From the NCBI RefSeq assembly GCF_001542405.1, contig NZ_LNCD01000138.1, positions 1 to 64,000 on the forward strand: a stretch of 64,000 nucleotides of DNA, given 5' to 3'. The stretch's first letter is position 1. Every line of letters begins with the position of its first letter. This DNA is from Rhizobium altiplani (GTDB lineage Bacteria > Pseudomonadota > Alphaproteobacteria > Rhizobiales > Rhizobiaceae). The position numbers were made by a program, and so were the translations under genes. Positions 43,430-53,077 of the stretch are shown piece by piece. The notes below the pieces were generated by a model. It worked only from the letters and a program-made list of their open reading frames with translations, was not told where the DNA came from and ran no database searches.

Positions 43430-44749
43430 TCAAAGCGCGTGCGAAAGAAGCGCAGGATTTTCCGCCACGGCGGCATCGCGTTTCTGCCGCAGCAGCGTGC
43501 GGTAGAGCTTGAAGTGCTCGCGCGCGCAACCGAGGTGGTCGGCGGGTTGTCGCATGGACGCGCGTAGCCGATCCCAGGTTTGGTTATCGCCCAATACTTC
43601 AACGATGCGGTCCGCGAGATCCTGGCTGCTTCCTGCGCGGAAGTGCAGGCCGTCTTGTCCATTCCGCACCTTCTCGGCCATGCCGCCGATGTCGGAGCAG
43701 ATCATCGGCCTGCGATGTAGCAGGGCCTCCTGGATCACAACGGGTGAATTTTCCCACCAGACGGACGGTAGAACCACCCAGTCGACCGAACGCATCAGGC
43801 GCGGTACGTCCGCGTTCTGGTAAGCGCCATAGAATCGGACGCGCTGGCCGGCGTCTGCAATAAGCTTCTTCATCCGTTCCTGGAATTCGGCCGGCTGTCG
43901 CTCGAGGTTGCCGCCGAAGATCATCAGGCAGGAGTCGTCGCCCCATATGTCCTTCGGGATGCGCAAAATAGCGTCAATCAGGACGTCGACACCCTTGAAT
44001 GGGGTCATCTGGCCGAAATAGGCAAAGCGGTTGCGACGCGGCTTGAGACCTTGCAGTTCGCGCGCGGGGGCAACAGCTTCCAAAGCGATCCCGTTTTCGA
44101 TCACGCAGAGCTTGTCCTTATCAATGCCCCATTTGATGTAGCGCTCTGCAAGAAACCGGCTGGGCGAAACGAAGGCGTCGGCAAGGCCAAGCATCCCGCG
44201 TGCAAACAACTCCCGCTTCAGGAAATGCGAGACAGGGATGTCGGGAAAACAGCCGTGGCAGGCGATGGGGGAGGCCGTTTCGCAGAGTTGGCCGGAAGGT
44301 CGCTTCACCATTTGCCCGTGATTGTGGCAGATCGAAAGGTATTCGTGGAACGTGACCAGTATGGCCGCGTGAGGAAATGCCTCTCTAAGGGCATAGAGCG
44401 CTTCGAGACCGATACCGAGAACATGATGGAAATGCACGACATGGGGCCTGAGATCCCGCGCGAAGCGCAACAGGTCCCGAGTGATCGCCTGCGTATCGCC
44501 ATTAGACAACAACAAGTGGTCGTAGTCGTCCGTGTGAAATAGTAACTCATCTTCGGCAAGGCGATAGCTCATCAGCGCGGACGCGGCATGCCGGGGTACC
44601 GGGTGGCCGACCCGGGCCAGATAAACCGACCTAACGTCCGGCAATGCGTTTAGGCCACGATGCAGGTTGTGCGAAGCGATTTCTGCCCCACCGAGCGACA
44701 CTGTCGGGTGAGCATGCGAGACGACAAGGACACGAAGCTGCTCGTTCAT
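43430..44749 (-). CDS. wgeG: Glycosyltransferase family 4 (WgeG/ExpE7-like)
   Basis: 439 residues, GT-B fold. The N-terminal domain opens VLVVSHAHPTVSLGGAEIASH. A Cys/His group follows (ICHNHGQMVKRPSGQLCETA, then IACHGCFPDIP). The donor-binding domain contains RFAYFGQMTPFKGVDVL and PSVWWENSPVVIQEALLHRRP with the E-x7-E pattern. It overlaps wgeF by four bases (ATGA) and is the last gene of the wge operon. Predicted to add glucose or galactose during galactoglucan assembly at the inner membrane. It is a paralogue of wgeD. The symbol follows position in the S. meliloti cluster. Confidence 0.75.
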   Translation of the reverse strand: MNEQLRVLVVSHAHPTVSLGGAEIASHNLHRGLNALPDVRSVYLARVGHPVPRHAASALMSYRLAEDELLFHTDDYDHLLLSNGDTQAITRDLLRFARDLRPHVVHFHHVLGIGLEALYALREAFPHAAILVTFHEYLSICHNHGQMVKRPSGQLCETASPIACHGCFPDIPVSHFLKRELFARGMLGLADAFVSPSRFLAERYIKWGIDKDKLCVIENGIALEAVAPARELQGLKPRRNRFAYFGQMTPFKGVDVLIDAILRIPKDIWGDDSCLMIFGGNLERQPAEFQERMKKLIADAGQRVRFYGAYQNADVPRLMRSVDWVVLPSVWWENSPVVIQEALLHRRPMICSDIGGMAEKVRNGQDGLHFRAGSSQDLADRIVEVLGDNQTWDRLRASMRQPADHLGCAREHFKLYRTLLRQKRDAAVAENPALLSHAL

Positions 44750-46998
44750 GCAGGCCTCTTTTCTGGGCGTTTTTCACCTACGAGGACAGGCGACCATTGG
44801 CTCTTGAAGATCTTTTGATCTATCTCTGCCACCAGAGCCGCCATTGCCGGACTTTTCCAGTCGCATGCGTCGTCGCAGCCCCATATCTGCACCGATGGCA
44901 GCAAATAGGAGTTGATGCCGGACCGACTGAGACGGAGACCGAGATCCAGGCCTTTTTCCTGCACGCCCAGATAGCCACCGGAAAAACCGCCCAAGCGTGT
45001 CAGGGCGTCGCGGGGCGTGACGCAGCATTCGAGCGAGGCCGCCGCGATGCGGATCAGTTTCATTTCGGTCACTGCTTTGAGCGGATATCCGGCATAGCGA
45101 CCCACAACTTGCTGATCGCCGTTGTCAACATCGATCCAGTTTCCCGCCCAGCGAACGGAATGGTCCTCGTAAGCCAGGACAGGCGAGATGATGCTTCCTT
45201 TCACGGTCAAAGCCGTGGCCAAGAGCTTGCCGTACCAGCCTGTCCCGCGCGGGACCAGTGAGGCGGAGAGCGACACGACCGTTTCACAGGAGAGTGCCTG
45301 CGTGCCTGCTTCAAGCATGTCGTAGAAGTCGCCTGCGCCCTTGACCGATACGAACCTGGCCGAGAGGCCATAGAATCGTACGAGTTCCTTGAGGCGGGCG
45401 GCTTGTCTGCGAAAGCGATCGGCAGGCATGGCGATCACGATCGGCGCGCGTCGGGTCTCCGGATCCAGCGCGAGCAAGGCCAGCAGCGGGGCGATGTTCT
45501 CCTCTCCCTCCCCAGCGCCGATGACGATCGGCGGGCTGCGCTCCTGATCGAAGGCGCCAGCGTCCAGGACTGCGTCGGTGACCGGCGTCGACCGTGCGGA
45601 TCCGCTGAGGAACGGTACAATTTGTGCGTCGACGATCGCAGCCAACGCACAGTTCGTCGGATCGATGGAACCGATCTGGCGCAATGCCGCCAGGCGCGCC
45701 GAAACCCGCGTTGGTTTGACTGGCAAGAACGCACGACGCGAATCGCGTAGCGTCAGTTCGAAGTAGAGAGGCGCACCATGATCGTCACTCGGCAGATGGG
45801 CGTGGGCGATGAACCCATGGGCACGCTGTTCACCTCGAATGCTCGGCGCGAAGTGCTGCTGGTCATTGAAACTGTCGGTGACATCGGGGCGATCGAGGCG
45901 CGTCCAGCGTTCGTCGAGGCAAGCCGCGCCGTCACCTCTGCGAAGTCTTACCGCCGTGACGTGGGCGTCGGGATCATAAAGCCAACCGGAGACGAGAAGT
46001 TTTCCTCCATCGGCCTCAAACATATTGTCTATTCCCATCCGGACGGGAAACGGCAGGCTGGAGACGGTTTCTTTGCCATCAAAGCTGTTAGCGGTCGCTC
46101 GCAGGGATAGGAGCATGTCTGGCGCACCGTGTGCGCGCGGCAGGATTAACCTGACGTGTTCGGGCGTCTCCAGCGGGCCGAGGATGCGCTTTCGGGGGTG
46201 GACTGGGGCATACCTCCAGCCGGCGCGCCCCCGAAAGACCAGACCTTCGATGTCGCGCGCGCCGACATCCTTGGTTGCCGCGAGAAGACCGACAAAACCC
46301 GGGGCGCCATCGGGCGCATCCTGGCGGGAAAAGACGGCGATGCCACACTCCGAGGCCACCGGTGTCGCGTTGCCAACCACCGACACCCGACAAGGACCGG
46401 GCACCATGCCGCGGCTCCAGCCCTGCAGGAACGTCGCGCCTTCATGGCTTTCACCAATCAACTCGATGAAACCATCGTTTGCGTGGGCTGCCTGTAGAAG
46501 CGCGGCGATGGTCAGAAGTCCACGGCGGTTAGGGTTGCCGGCCATCATAACGTCCACAAGGCGGTCAATGACGGCGGCTGACTGAGGTCCAGCGGTTTCG
46601 GCCACGATCGCGGCTGCTTCCTCCGCGGAGGCAAGTCGGGGCGCAAAGATATAGCGTATGCCCGCTTCCTCCTCGCCGAACCATATCGCAGTCATGGCGC
46701 GGTCTGTGCCCTCGGTCGGCAGAAGAGCCGCGAACCCGTGCTTGGCCCTTGGGGAAGGAGCGGTCAGTCGCCATTCCGAGACAAACGCGCTTCGCGTGCC
46801 CGTTTGATCGCCGTCGACGCCGACTATCACTTCGCCGGCCACCGCTTCGCCTGCCAGGACACGACCGAGACCGATGATCAGCAAGGTGGTCTCGTCTACG
46901 CGGCAGCCAATGACCTTTCCAGGGCGCAACGTCCTGCTGGCGCCATGCTTGACCGCCATGGGGTTCGCAACCGCGGGGGACTGTTCTGTAACCAGCAC
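44746..46998 (-). CDS. wgeF: Large glycosyltransferase-like protein (WgeF/ExpE6-like)
   Basis: 750 residues from GTG 46998, with GGAG eight bases upstream. The first 450 residues show no domain I recognise but contain strand-rich segments, including one resembling the extra domain of WgeB and WgeE (KLLVSGWLYDPDAHVTAVRL). The C-terminal 250 residues resemble a family-2 glycosyltransferase without a clear DxD: ISPVLAYEDHSVRWAGNWID and TRLGGFSGGYLGVQEKGLDL, then RLSRSG. It lies 17 bases after wgeE. Role in galactoglucan synthesis inferred from the operon. Confidence 0.65.
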   Translation of the reverse strand: MLVTEQSPAVANPMAVKHGASRTLRPGKVIGCRVDETTLLIIGLGRVLAGEAVAGEVIVGVDGDQTGTRSAFVSEWRLTAPSPRAKHGFAALLPTEGTDRAMTAIWFGEEEAGIRYIFAPRLASAEEAAAIVAETAGPQSAAVIDRLVDVMMAGNPNRRGLLTIAALLQAAHANDGFIELIGESHEGATFLQGWSRGMVPGPCRVSVVGNATPVASECGIAVFSRQDAPDGAPGFVGLLAATKDVGARDIEGLVFRGRAGWRYAPVHPRKRILGPLETPEHVRLILPRAHGAPDMLLSLRATANSFDGKETVSSLPFPVRMGIDNMFEADGGKLLVSGWLYDPDAHVTAVRLRRGDGAACLDERWTRLDRPDVTDSFNDQQHFAPSIRGEQRAHGFIAHAHLPSDDHGAPLYFELTLRDSRRAFLPVKPTRVSARLAALRQIGSIDPTNCALAAIVDAQIVPFLSGSARSTPVTDAVLDAGAFDQERSPPIVIGAGEGEENIAPLLALLALDPETRRAPIVIAMPADRFRRQAARLKELVRFYGLSARFVSVKGAGDFYDMLEAGTQALSCETVVSLSASLVPRGTGWYGKLLATALTVKGSIISPVLAYEDHSVRWAGNWIDVDNGDQQVVGRYAGYPLKAVTEMKLIRIAAASLECCVTPRDALTRLGGFSGGYLGVQEKGLDLGLRLSRSGINSYLLPSVQIWGCDDACDWKSPAMAALVAEIDQKIFKSQWSPVLVGEKRPEKRPA

Positions 46999-47015
46999 GC
47001 CTTAAACTCCCCGTG

Positions 47016-47738
47016 TCAGATCCTGGCCATCAGCGCGAGGCCGGCGCCCGCGGCAAATCCCACAAGAGCGAACAGCAACAGCAGCAAGGGTTTCAACTCG
47101 CCGTTCTTGCGCTTCTGCAACACGCTCAGGTTCTTCTCCAATCCCGCCACCACACCATCCAGCCGCATCAGGTGGACATCGAGATCATTCAGCCGTTGGC
47201 CGATATTCACCCAGAGACTTTCGACGGCATTTCTGACGTCGGTCAGGCCGGTCTCAGTCTGGTCCACATCAGGTGCGCGCTGTAGGGCGCGCTGCGAGAC
47301 TTGCAGTTGCCGCTGGGACGCCATCAATAGGTCGAGCTTGTCGAGCACTTTCGCTAGCGGCGCGGCGATCAGGGCTTCGGCCGCCTGCTCGTCCGGTTGG
47401 GGAACGCGCAAGGGCTGCTCGGAACCGCTTCCGTTTCGTGCCACCACCACGAGATCGTTCGTGCGCGACTGGACGGGATCCGGAAGTGCTATTTCAAATG
47501 CGTGATTGCCGTCGCCAATACCGTTGCGCCGCAGGTCGGGTCGATTGCGATCGGCAACCGTTTCGGCAATCACCTTTCCATCGAGCAGGACTCGGATGGT
47601 CAGTCGTTGGTCCGGCGAAACCGGGTCGAACGCCCAGCCGAAGATCCGGCCCATGTCGATGGCATCCACCCGGCCGTTCATCGGCTTGGCGTTGTCCTGT
47701 TCGGATGCGGCATCCGGTCGTTCAGCGGGACTTGCCAT
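47016..47738 (-). CDS. wgeE: Membrane-anchored coiled-coil protein (WgeE/ExpE5-like)
   Basis: 240 residues. A small beta domain at about 20-110 (GRVDAIDMGRIFGWAFDPVS, LTIRVLLDGKVIAETVADRNRPDL, GNHAFEIALP) is of the type often attached to glycosyltransferases. Then comes a predicted coiled coil (about 125-205) and a single C-terminal hydrophobic helix (LKPLLLLLFALVGFAAGAGLAL), so it is tail-anchored in the inner membrane. It probably scaffolds the polymer-making enzymes. The gene is eight bases after wgeD. Function not established from sequence. Confidence 0.65.
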   Translation of the reverse strand: MASPAERPDAASEQDNAKPMNGRVDAIDMGRIFGWAFDPVSPDQRLTIRVLLDGKVIAETVADRNRPDLRRNGIGDGNHAFEIALPDPVQSRTNDLVVVARNGSGSEQPLRVPQPDEQAAEALIAAPLAKVLDKLDLLMASQRQLQVSQRALQRAPDVDQTETGLTDVRNAVESLWVNIGQRLNDLDVHLMRLDGVVAGLEKNLSVLQKRKNGELKPLLLLLFALVGFAAGAGLALMARI

Positions 47739-47746
47739 GAGTTCTC

Positions 47747-48997
47747 CTATGCCGGAAGCAGTGCCGGCTCGATCCGCTTGAGGTAGCGACGGGCGGTCGT
47801 ATCGATGTCATCGGGCTTGCGAGCATTTTCGGCGAACTGGCGCAGCAGGTTCGGCTGTTCCAATATGCTCCGCATAGCCGCGGCGAGTGCTCGCGCATCG
47901 TTGGGTGGCACGGTCAGGCCGTTGACTCCGTGCTCGATCATTTCAGCCATGCCCCCGATATTGCTGGCGATGACCGGACGCCCCTTGGCCTGGGCCTCCT
48001 GAATGACCAGCGGCGCGTTCTCCCACCAGATGGAAGGAACAATGGTGCAATCGACCGCGGCCACCAGGTCGCCGATATCTTCTCGTCGATAAGGACCCCG
48101 GGGCTGAACGCATTCCGCCGTTTCGGCGAAGCGGCGATCGACCTCGTCGACGAAGGTCTTGCTCTGGAATGGCGCGCCGCCATGGACGCGCAGCTCGAAT
48201 TCGTGGCCATCGGCCAGAAGCTGGCGCGCGGCGTCGAGCAATACGGTCACCCCTTTCCAGGGATTGAGATTTCCGAAATAGCCGAAGATAGGCCGCCCGC
48301 CTTCGAGCAGCTCCCGTTGCGCGCCGGCCTTTCGGATCGGGATGCCATTCGGAATGACGCTGACCGCATCTTTGTCCAATCCCCACTGCACGAAGCGATC
48401 CTTTAGAAAAGCGCTTGGTGATACGAAGTGGTCAATCGTGCTCATAAGGGCCTTCAGGTGCCGTTCGCGCAGGACAAAACGATCGAGGGGAATGTCCTTG
48501 AAGCAGCCATGGCAGCGGTCCGGGCTGGCTTGATGGCAAAGCTCCTTGCTGCCGGTACGCACCATCAGCCCGTCATGATGGCAAATCGGATAGTAGTCAT
48601 GGAGCGTCATGACGATCTGGCAGTGGGGCAGGGTGCGGCGGATAATGTGAGGAAACTCAGCGCCAAGCAGCAACAGGTGGTGGATGTGGACCACATCCGG
48701 CCGGAACTCGCGCAGCAACTCCGTTATATCCGGCACCACGCCATAGAGGTCGATCTGGCTCATGAAAAAATGGTCGAAGTGTCCCGACCATAGCAGGACC
48801 TCGTCTCCTGCCGGGCCGATGCCCTGAAAGCTCGTGCCCGGCCTCGCCTCGCGATGGATCTGGTTCGTGGCACCGAGAAACAGAGCCTCATTACCCGCGC
48901 GCTGATAGGCGCGAAACAGGTCGTGGGCGAATATCTCCGTTCCACCCGGATGGAGCGACGGATGGTTATGGGCGGCCACCAGAATGCGCTTGCTCAT
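47747..48997 (-). CDS. wgeD: Glycosyltransferase family 4 (WgeD/ExpE4-like)
   Basis: 416 residues from ATG 48997, which overlaps the wgeC stop by four bases; longer in-frame extensions read through wgeC and are rejected. GT-B fold: RILVAAHNHPSLHPGGTEIF, acceptor-domain HDYYPICHHDGLMVRTGSKE, the Cys pair in RCHGCFKDIP, donor-domain GYFGNLNPWKGVTVLLDAA and PSIWWENAPLVIQEAQAKGRP. It is a close paralogue of wgeG. Predicted galactoglucan glycosyltransferase acting on the cytoplasmic face of the inner membrane. Confidence 0.78.
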   Translation of the reverse strand: MSKRILVAAHNHPSLHPGGTEIFAHDLFRAYQRAGNEALFLGATNQIHREARPGTSFQGIGPAGDEVLLWSGHFDHFFMSQIDLYGVVPDITELLREFRPDVVHIHHLLLLGAEFPHIIRRTLPHCQIVMTLHDYYPICHHDGLMVRTGSKELCHQASPDRCHGCFKDIPLDRFVLRERHLKALMSTIDHFVSPSAFLKDRFVQWGLDKDAVSVIPNGIPIRKAGAQRELLEGGRPIFGYFGNLNPWKGVTVLLDAARQLLADGHEFELRVHGGAPFQSKTFVDEVDRRFAETAECVQPRGPYRREDIGDLVAAVDCTIVPSIWWENAPLVIQEAQAKGRPVIASNIGGMAEMIEHGVNGLTVPPNDARALAAAMRSILEQPNLLRQFAENARKPDDIDTTARRYLKRIEPALLPA

Positions 48998-49830
48998 CGA
49001 CCATTTCCCCGGCGCTTCGCCACGATGAAGTCCTGATGGTGGCCAGCGCTTGTGCCGCGCCAACGGCCAAGCGATTTGAGCGCGACGGAGAGACCGGCCC
49101 GTTCCAGCGCCTTGTCCAGAAAGCCATCTTCGAACCCGATCGCGGCAAGCGGTGGCTGGTTGGGTACGAACCAGCATGGGCTTTCGCGATAGCGACGGAA
49201 AGCAAGACGCGGATCGCGCCGTCCGGTTTCGTTTGCCGCGGCGATGCCGTCGACCACGAACGCGGTCATGAACAAGCGCCCCCCGGGTGAAAGCACTCTG
49301 CGGACCTCGGCGAGATAGACAAGCACCTCAGCGGGCGGCAAATGAGTGACGACGGACGTCATGATGACGAAGTCGAAATGACGATCGGGAAAGGGCAACG
49401 CCAACGCCCTTCCGTTGATCTTGCCGTTCGGGTTGTAGAGTTCGTGCGCGATATCCAGTCGCTGAAAGGCGAAATTGGGGTAGACGGGCGTGATCGTCCG
49501 CTGGCACCAGCCGATGCCGCCCTCGACCGGATCGATGCCATCGTAGCGGCTCCCTTGCGGATCGAGATACTGGGTGAGCGGCACGGCCATCCGGCCGATA
49601 CCGCAACCGATGTCGAGCACGCGGCTGTCTTCGCGCAGGCCGCCGATGCGAATGAAGTAACCGAGGAACTCTGACCCTATCGCGCGAAAATCACCGTCTC
49701 CGACGACGACGTCGGTCGAATCCGGTTGCGGCAGAAAACGATTGCACCGAATGGATTCGAGGAGCCAGCGAACACGGTCTTCATCGATCAGCCGCGCCGG
49801 CGCGGGATGCATGAGTGCCACTTGCGTCAT
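48994..49830 (-). CDS. wgeC: SAM-dependent methyltransferase (WgeC/ExpE3-like)
   Basis: 278 residues, class I methyltransferase. Motif I is SRVLDIGCGIGRMAVPL, motif II RYDGIDPVEGG, then ALPFPDRHFDFVIMTSVVTH and a post-motif VLSPGGRLFMTAF. Starts with a four-base ATGA overlap of wgeB. May methylate a sugar or a lipid-linked intermediate; galactoglucan is better known for acetyl and pyruvyl groups, so its substrate is unclear. Confidence 0.78.
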   Translation of the reverse strand: MTQVALMHPAPARLIDEDRVRWLLESIRCNRFLPQPDSTDVVVGDGDFRAIGSEFLGYFIRIGGLREDSRVLDIGCGIGRMAVPLTQYLDPQGSRYDGIDPVEGGIGWCQRTITPVYPNFAFQRLDIAHELYNPNGKINGRALALPFPDRHFDFVIMTSVVTHLPPAEVLVYLAEVRRVLSPGGRLFMTAFVVDGIAAANETGRRDPRLAFRRYRESPCWFVPNQPPLAAIGFEDGFLDKALERAGLSVALKSLGRWRGTSAGHHQDFIVAKRRGNGR

Positions 49831-52082
49831 GCCGCGTTCCTCTCCCGGATTCTCCTACCCGCGCTGGCGGGTTGATCCGGGTCTTTGCCAAATCGGTTCG
49901 CCATCAGCTCGGTGATGTCATCATCCCACCGCTGGGTATGCAGCCACGAATTGTATTGGCTTGCAACGCCGCGCATGTAGTCCTGGCTGCGGCGGATCGA
50001 GCGACGCTCGAAATGATACAGGCACGCTGCGGGCTCATAGACGATCTGGAGCCCGAGGCGACGGATCTTGAGGCACAGATCGCTGTCTTCATAGTCGCCG
50101 ATCACGTAGTCCTCGGTGTAACCGCCAACGCTCTCGTAAGTGTCCCTGCGGCTCACCAGGCAGGCACCGGTGACGCCGGGAACCTCGCGAGCATGTTGCG
50201 CCGGCGCGTAGTCGCGCGGCATGCCCTTGTGGAAATGGTGGTTCAGCCAGATCCCGCGCTGGTCGCGGCCGAAGTAGAGCCCGGCATGCTGCAGTGATCC
50301 GTCTTCGAAGATCAGCTTCGGGCCGATCGCGCCTAGTTTTGGGCGTTCCAGCAACGGACGCGACAACACCTGCAGCCAGCCTGGCGCGGACGGCACAACA
50401 TCCGAATTGAGCATCACCAGAATGGCGCCACGTGCAAAACGTGCGCCGGCATTGCAAGCGCGCGCGTAGCCGCCGTTGCGGTTCATCACCACGAACTTCA
50501 TCGCTAGCCCGTGCAACAGGTGCAGGCCACCCAGCAGGTGCTCCGTCTCGTCCTGAATTTCCGGGGAATCAAGGACGTAGATGATTTCTGCGTTCTCGGC
50601 GAGCCATGGATCCGTCGCCATCCCGGACAGCTGGAAACGCAGGAAGTCGAGGACCCGGTACAGAGGGACTACGATGGAAACGAGCGGCGCACGTTTTGGA
50701 GTGCCGTAGTCTTTGGTGCGGTCGACCTCGATGGACTTGCCCAATCGGGCCTCGACGGTCTGCAAGGCGGGGGCGAGGATTGTACGGAAGGCGCGGTCGA
50801 CCGCATGCTGTGGGGGTACGGCGCGCAGGACGTGGTTTCGTTGCATTGCTGCCTCGAAGGCCTGCGGATTCGGCACGAGAGGCCTTGCTGCTCCGGAAGC
50901 GAGGCGCATCTGAAATCGGGGCTGCAGGAGCGGCCCCGGCGATTCCGTCAGAGGGACCCAGGCAACGAAACCGGTCACATCGGTCTTGCTCTTTTCCTCG
51001 GTCCCTTGCGCCCAAGCCGGAAATTCGTAGCTGTTCCCGTCGAGGGGCACGGCCGTACCGTCCTCTTTGACGTAATCGATGCCGGCGAACGCGGTTGACG
51101 GCGCATGGAACCAGCCGCCGGCCAAAAGGCCGCCGTCGAGCGCCAGAGCAAGATCGACCTCTCCGGACGGATGCATCGATGACTTGGCGATCCGGCTTGG
51201 CGCCAGCGGTGCGCGAACTTGCAGGTCGATCGCCGTGGCGGCGCCGCCTTCCGGCAAGGTGGCGAGCCGACGGACAATCATTTCGCGCAATTCGACCGCT
51301 TGCAGGTTTTTATCCCACCAACTCTGAAGGCCGGAATAGCGAGACTTGCTGTCGGCGAGCTGGCGGATGGCAACGCCATTCTTGCTCAGAAGGACGATGA
51401 GAAACGGAGGGGAGGGGGACGGCGCCTCAGTGATGAAATGGCACGACCGAGAGCCGTGTTTCCCATTCCGCCCAAGGACGACCCTTACGGCCAAGCGTGT
51501 GATCGACGCTGCGCCGACGGCATAGATTGCTGTGATGTCGCCCAGATCCGGATTGATGGTCGTCTCGATCAGATGGCGCCCTTGCACAACCTGGCACACG
51601 ATGCTGGCGGGTTGCGGTTCGGGTACGAGCAGGTGAAGGGCGTCTTCAACCACCATGCTGAACAGATCGTCGCTGGCAATGCGGAAGGCGCTTCGCCACA
51701 CAGTCAGGAGGTTGTTGACGAACTTGATGCGAGCATCTGGCGCGAGATCAGCGAACAATGCCTCAATATCGAGTGGCGCAAGTGTGCGCGCGGGCGGCAT
51801 CACGATGGTATCAATGGTGCAGCCGTCTTCAGTACAGATATCCACGTTCGCTGGCTGGTTTCCCGGCCTCATCGCCCAGAACATGCGTTGCCTCCCGTTG
51901 CGAAGCGGGAGCGTCATGCTGACCAGCGGTACCGGTGACTGGTCCATGGACAACAGGCACCTTGTGGCGGCGGGAAGGGCTGGGGGGAGATCCGAGATAA
52001 GGACGGCCAGGTCGGCGCCGAGCCGAAAAATCTCCGCATTCCTGAAATCGCCCGTGGCGTCTATCGATACGTCGAACGTCAC
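49827..52082 (-). CDS. wgeB: Glycosyltransferase family 2 with long N-terminal region (WgeB/ExpE2-like)
   Basis: 751 residues from GTG 52082 with AGAGGA upstream. The N-terminal 480 residues have no assigned domain, but a WgeF/WgeE-like beta segment is visible (DLALALDGGLLAGGWFHAPS). From about residue 485 a family-2 catalytic domain follows: PLVSIVVPLYRVLDFL, NGGYARACNAGARFARGAIL, MLNSDVVP (the DxD position reads NSD), and the acceptor block GDYEDSDLCLKIRRLG. Second gene of the wge operon, 62 bases after wgeA. Likely a main polymer-building enzyme of galactoglucan. Confidence 0.78.
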   Translation of the reverse strand: MTFDVSIDATGDFRNAEIFRLGADLAVLISDLPPALPAATRCLLSMDQSPVPLVSMTLPLRNGRQRMFWAMRPGNQPANVDICTEDGCTIDTIVMPPARTLAPLDIEALFADLAPDARIKFVNNLLTVWRSAFRIASDDLFSMVVEDALHLLVPEPQPASIVCQVVQGRHLIETTINPDLGDITAIYAVGAASITRLAVRVVLGRNGKHGSRSCHFITEAPSPSPPFLIVLLSKNGVAIRQLADSKSRYSGLQSWWDKNLQAVELREMIVRRLATLPEGGAATAIDLQVRAPLAPSRIAKSSMHPSGEVDLALALDGGLLAGGWFHAPSTAFAGIDYVKEDGTAVPLDGNSYEFPAWAQGTEEKSKTDVTGFVAWVPLTESPGPLLQPRFQMRLASGAARPLVPNPQAFEAAMQRNHVLRAVPPQHAVDRAFRTILAPALQTVEARLGKSIEVDRTKDYGTPKRAPLVSIVVPLYRVLDFLRFQLSGMATDPWLAENAEIIYVLDSPEIQDETEHLLGGLHLLHGLAMKFVVMNRNGGYARACNAGARFARGAILVMLNSDVVPSAPGWLQVLSRPLLERPKLGAIGPKLIFEDGSLQHAGLYFGRDQRGIWLNHHFHKGMPRDYAPAQHAREVPGVTGACLVSRRDTYESVGGYTEDYVIGDYEDSDLCLKIRRLGLQIVYEPAACLYHFERRSIRRSQDYMRGVASQYNSWLHTQRWDDDITELMANRFGKDPDQPASAGRRIRERNAA

Positions 52083-52144
52083 ACGCTATCCTCTGAATTG
52101 GAATGGCGCGCCCCACGGGAGGAAGCAGGGCGCGCGGTTCACGC

Positions 52145-52804
52145 TCAGTGAACTGTGAAGTAGTGCTCGGGATTTGCCTGGATGTCGTCGGCATCGACAT
52201 TGACCAGGGTGAGCGTATCGCCATGTCCGAGATCCACGACGACATTGCCGCCGACCTGGGTGATGCGCGAGGCCAGGTCGTCGGGCGAAGACACGTCGAG
52301 GCCATTGATGCCCTTCGAGATCTGCAGCAGATCCTCGCCCGCGGTAAAGTCGAGAATGACGTCATTGCCGCCGCCGCCGTCGAAGACGAAGACGTCATGG
52401 CCAGCACCGCCTGCCAACACATCGTTGCCGGCGCCGCCGTCGAGAATGTCGGCACCGTCACCGCCATAGAGGATGTCGTTGCCCTTGCCGCCGGACAGAA
52501 GGTCGCTTCCTTGTCCGCCGAACAGGGTATCGTGGCCCTTGTCGCCGTAAAGAAGGTCATCACCCCAGCCGCCGACGAGGTTGTCGTTGCCGTCTTCACC
52601 GTTCAGCAGGTCGCTGCCTTCGCCGCCGAACAGGGTATCGTGTCCCTTTCCGCCGAACAGCAGGTCGTCACCATCATCACCGAACACGATGTCGTGTCCG
52701 TTGCCGCCGCTCACGAAATCATCGCCCCCATGGGCGCGAATGAAGTCGTTGAAACGGGAGCCGAACAGGGCGTCGTTGTATGCACCGCCTTCCAATGTTG
52801 CCAT
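52145..52804 (-). CDS. wgeA: RTX calcium-binding secreted protein (WgeA/ExpE1-like)
   Basis: 219 residues, starting MATLEGGAYNDALFG, with AGGAGAGG just upstream. Twelve consecutive nine-residue repeats of the form GGxGxDxLx occupy about residues 33-140 (for example GGKGHDTLFGGEGSDLL). They bind calcium in a parallel beta-roll once outside the cell. The acidic C-terminal 75 residues (FTAGEDLLQIS, VVVDLGHGDTLTLVNVDADD, AN-PEHYFTVH end) look like a type I secretion signal. No N-terminal signal peptide. The likely exporter is WgdA-WgdB next door. In S. meliloti the counterpart is linked to galactoglucan production. First gene of the wge operon. Confidence 0.85.
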   Translation of the reverse strand: MATLEGGAYNDALFGSRFNDFIRAHGGDDFVSGGNGHDIVFGDDGDDLLFGGKGHDTLFGGEGSDLLNGEDGNDNLVGGWGDDLLYGDKGHDTLFGGQGSDLLSGGKGNDILYGGDGADILDGGAGNDVLAGGAGHDVFVFDGGGGNDVILDFTAGEDLLQISKGINGLDVSSPDDLASRITQVGGNVVVDLGHGDTLTLVNVDADDIQANPEHYFTVH

Positions 52805-53021
52805 CTGCCTCTCCTCTTCGGGTTTCTATGCACGCGTTGCTCGCACGGGTGCGGCAATTGCGCGCCAGGAATGTGCATTGCAACAAAGAACAACGCAAGC
52901 GTCCCATGAAGAGAAAACGTCTATTTTTGAGAAATAAATTTCCTATTTTACGTCATATTGGTACATTGTTTCGTAAATACCGGAGTTTATGAAGTAAAAA
53001 TTCAGCAAATTAATTGGAAAG

Positions 53022-53040
53022 AACTTCAAAAATCGAAACA
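53022..53040. promoter_or_regulatory. Candidate WggR site upstream of wgeA
   Basis: Read on the - strand: TGTTTC-GATTTTT-GAAGTT. The core TTC-N7-GAA is perfect, the outer bases are imperfect. It lies 217 bases upstream of the wgeA start in an AT-rich 273-base gap. Confidence 0.5.
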
Positions 53041-53077
53041 AAATACATACGGTTTGTCCTGAATCTATTTTCAGTTC

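Noticed and set aside
52330..52720. Apparent DNA tandem repeat of about 27 bases
   Set aside because: The periodicity comes from the nine-residue RTX repeats of wgeA, not from a satellite or CRISPR-like array; spacers are not unique and units vary.
52990..53003. GAA-N7-TTC next to the wgeA promoter as a second WggR site
   Set aside because: The arms are in the opposite order from the four matched sites (TTY-N7-RAA), so it does not fit the motif.
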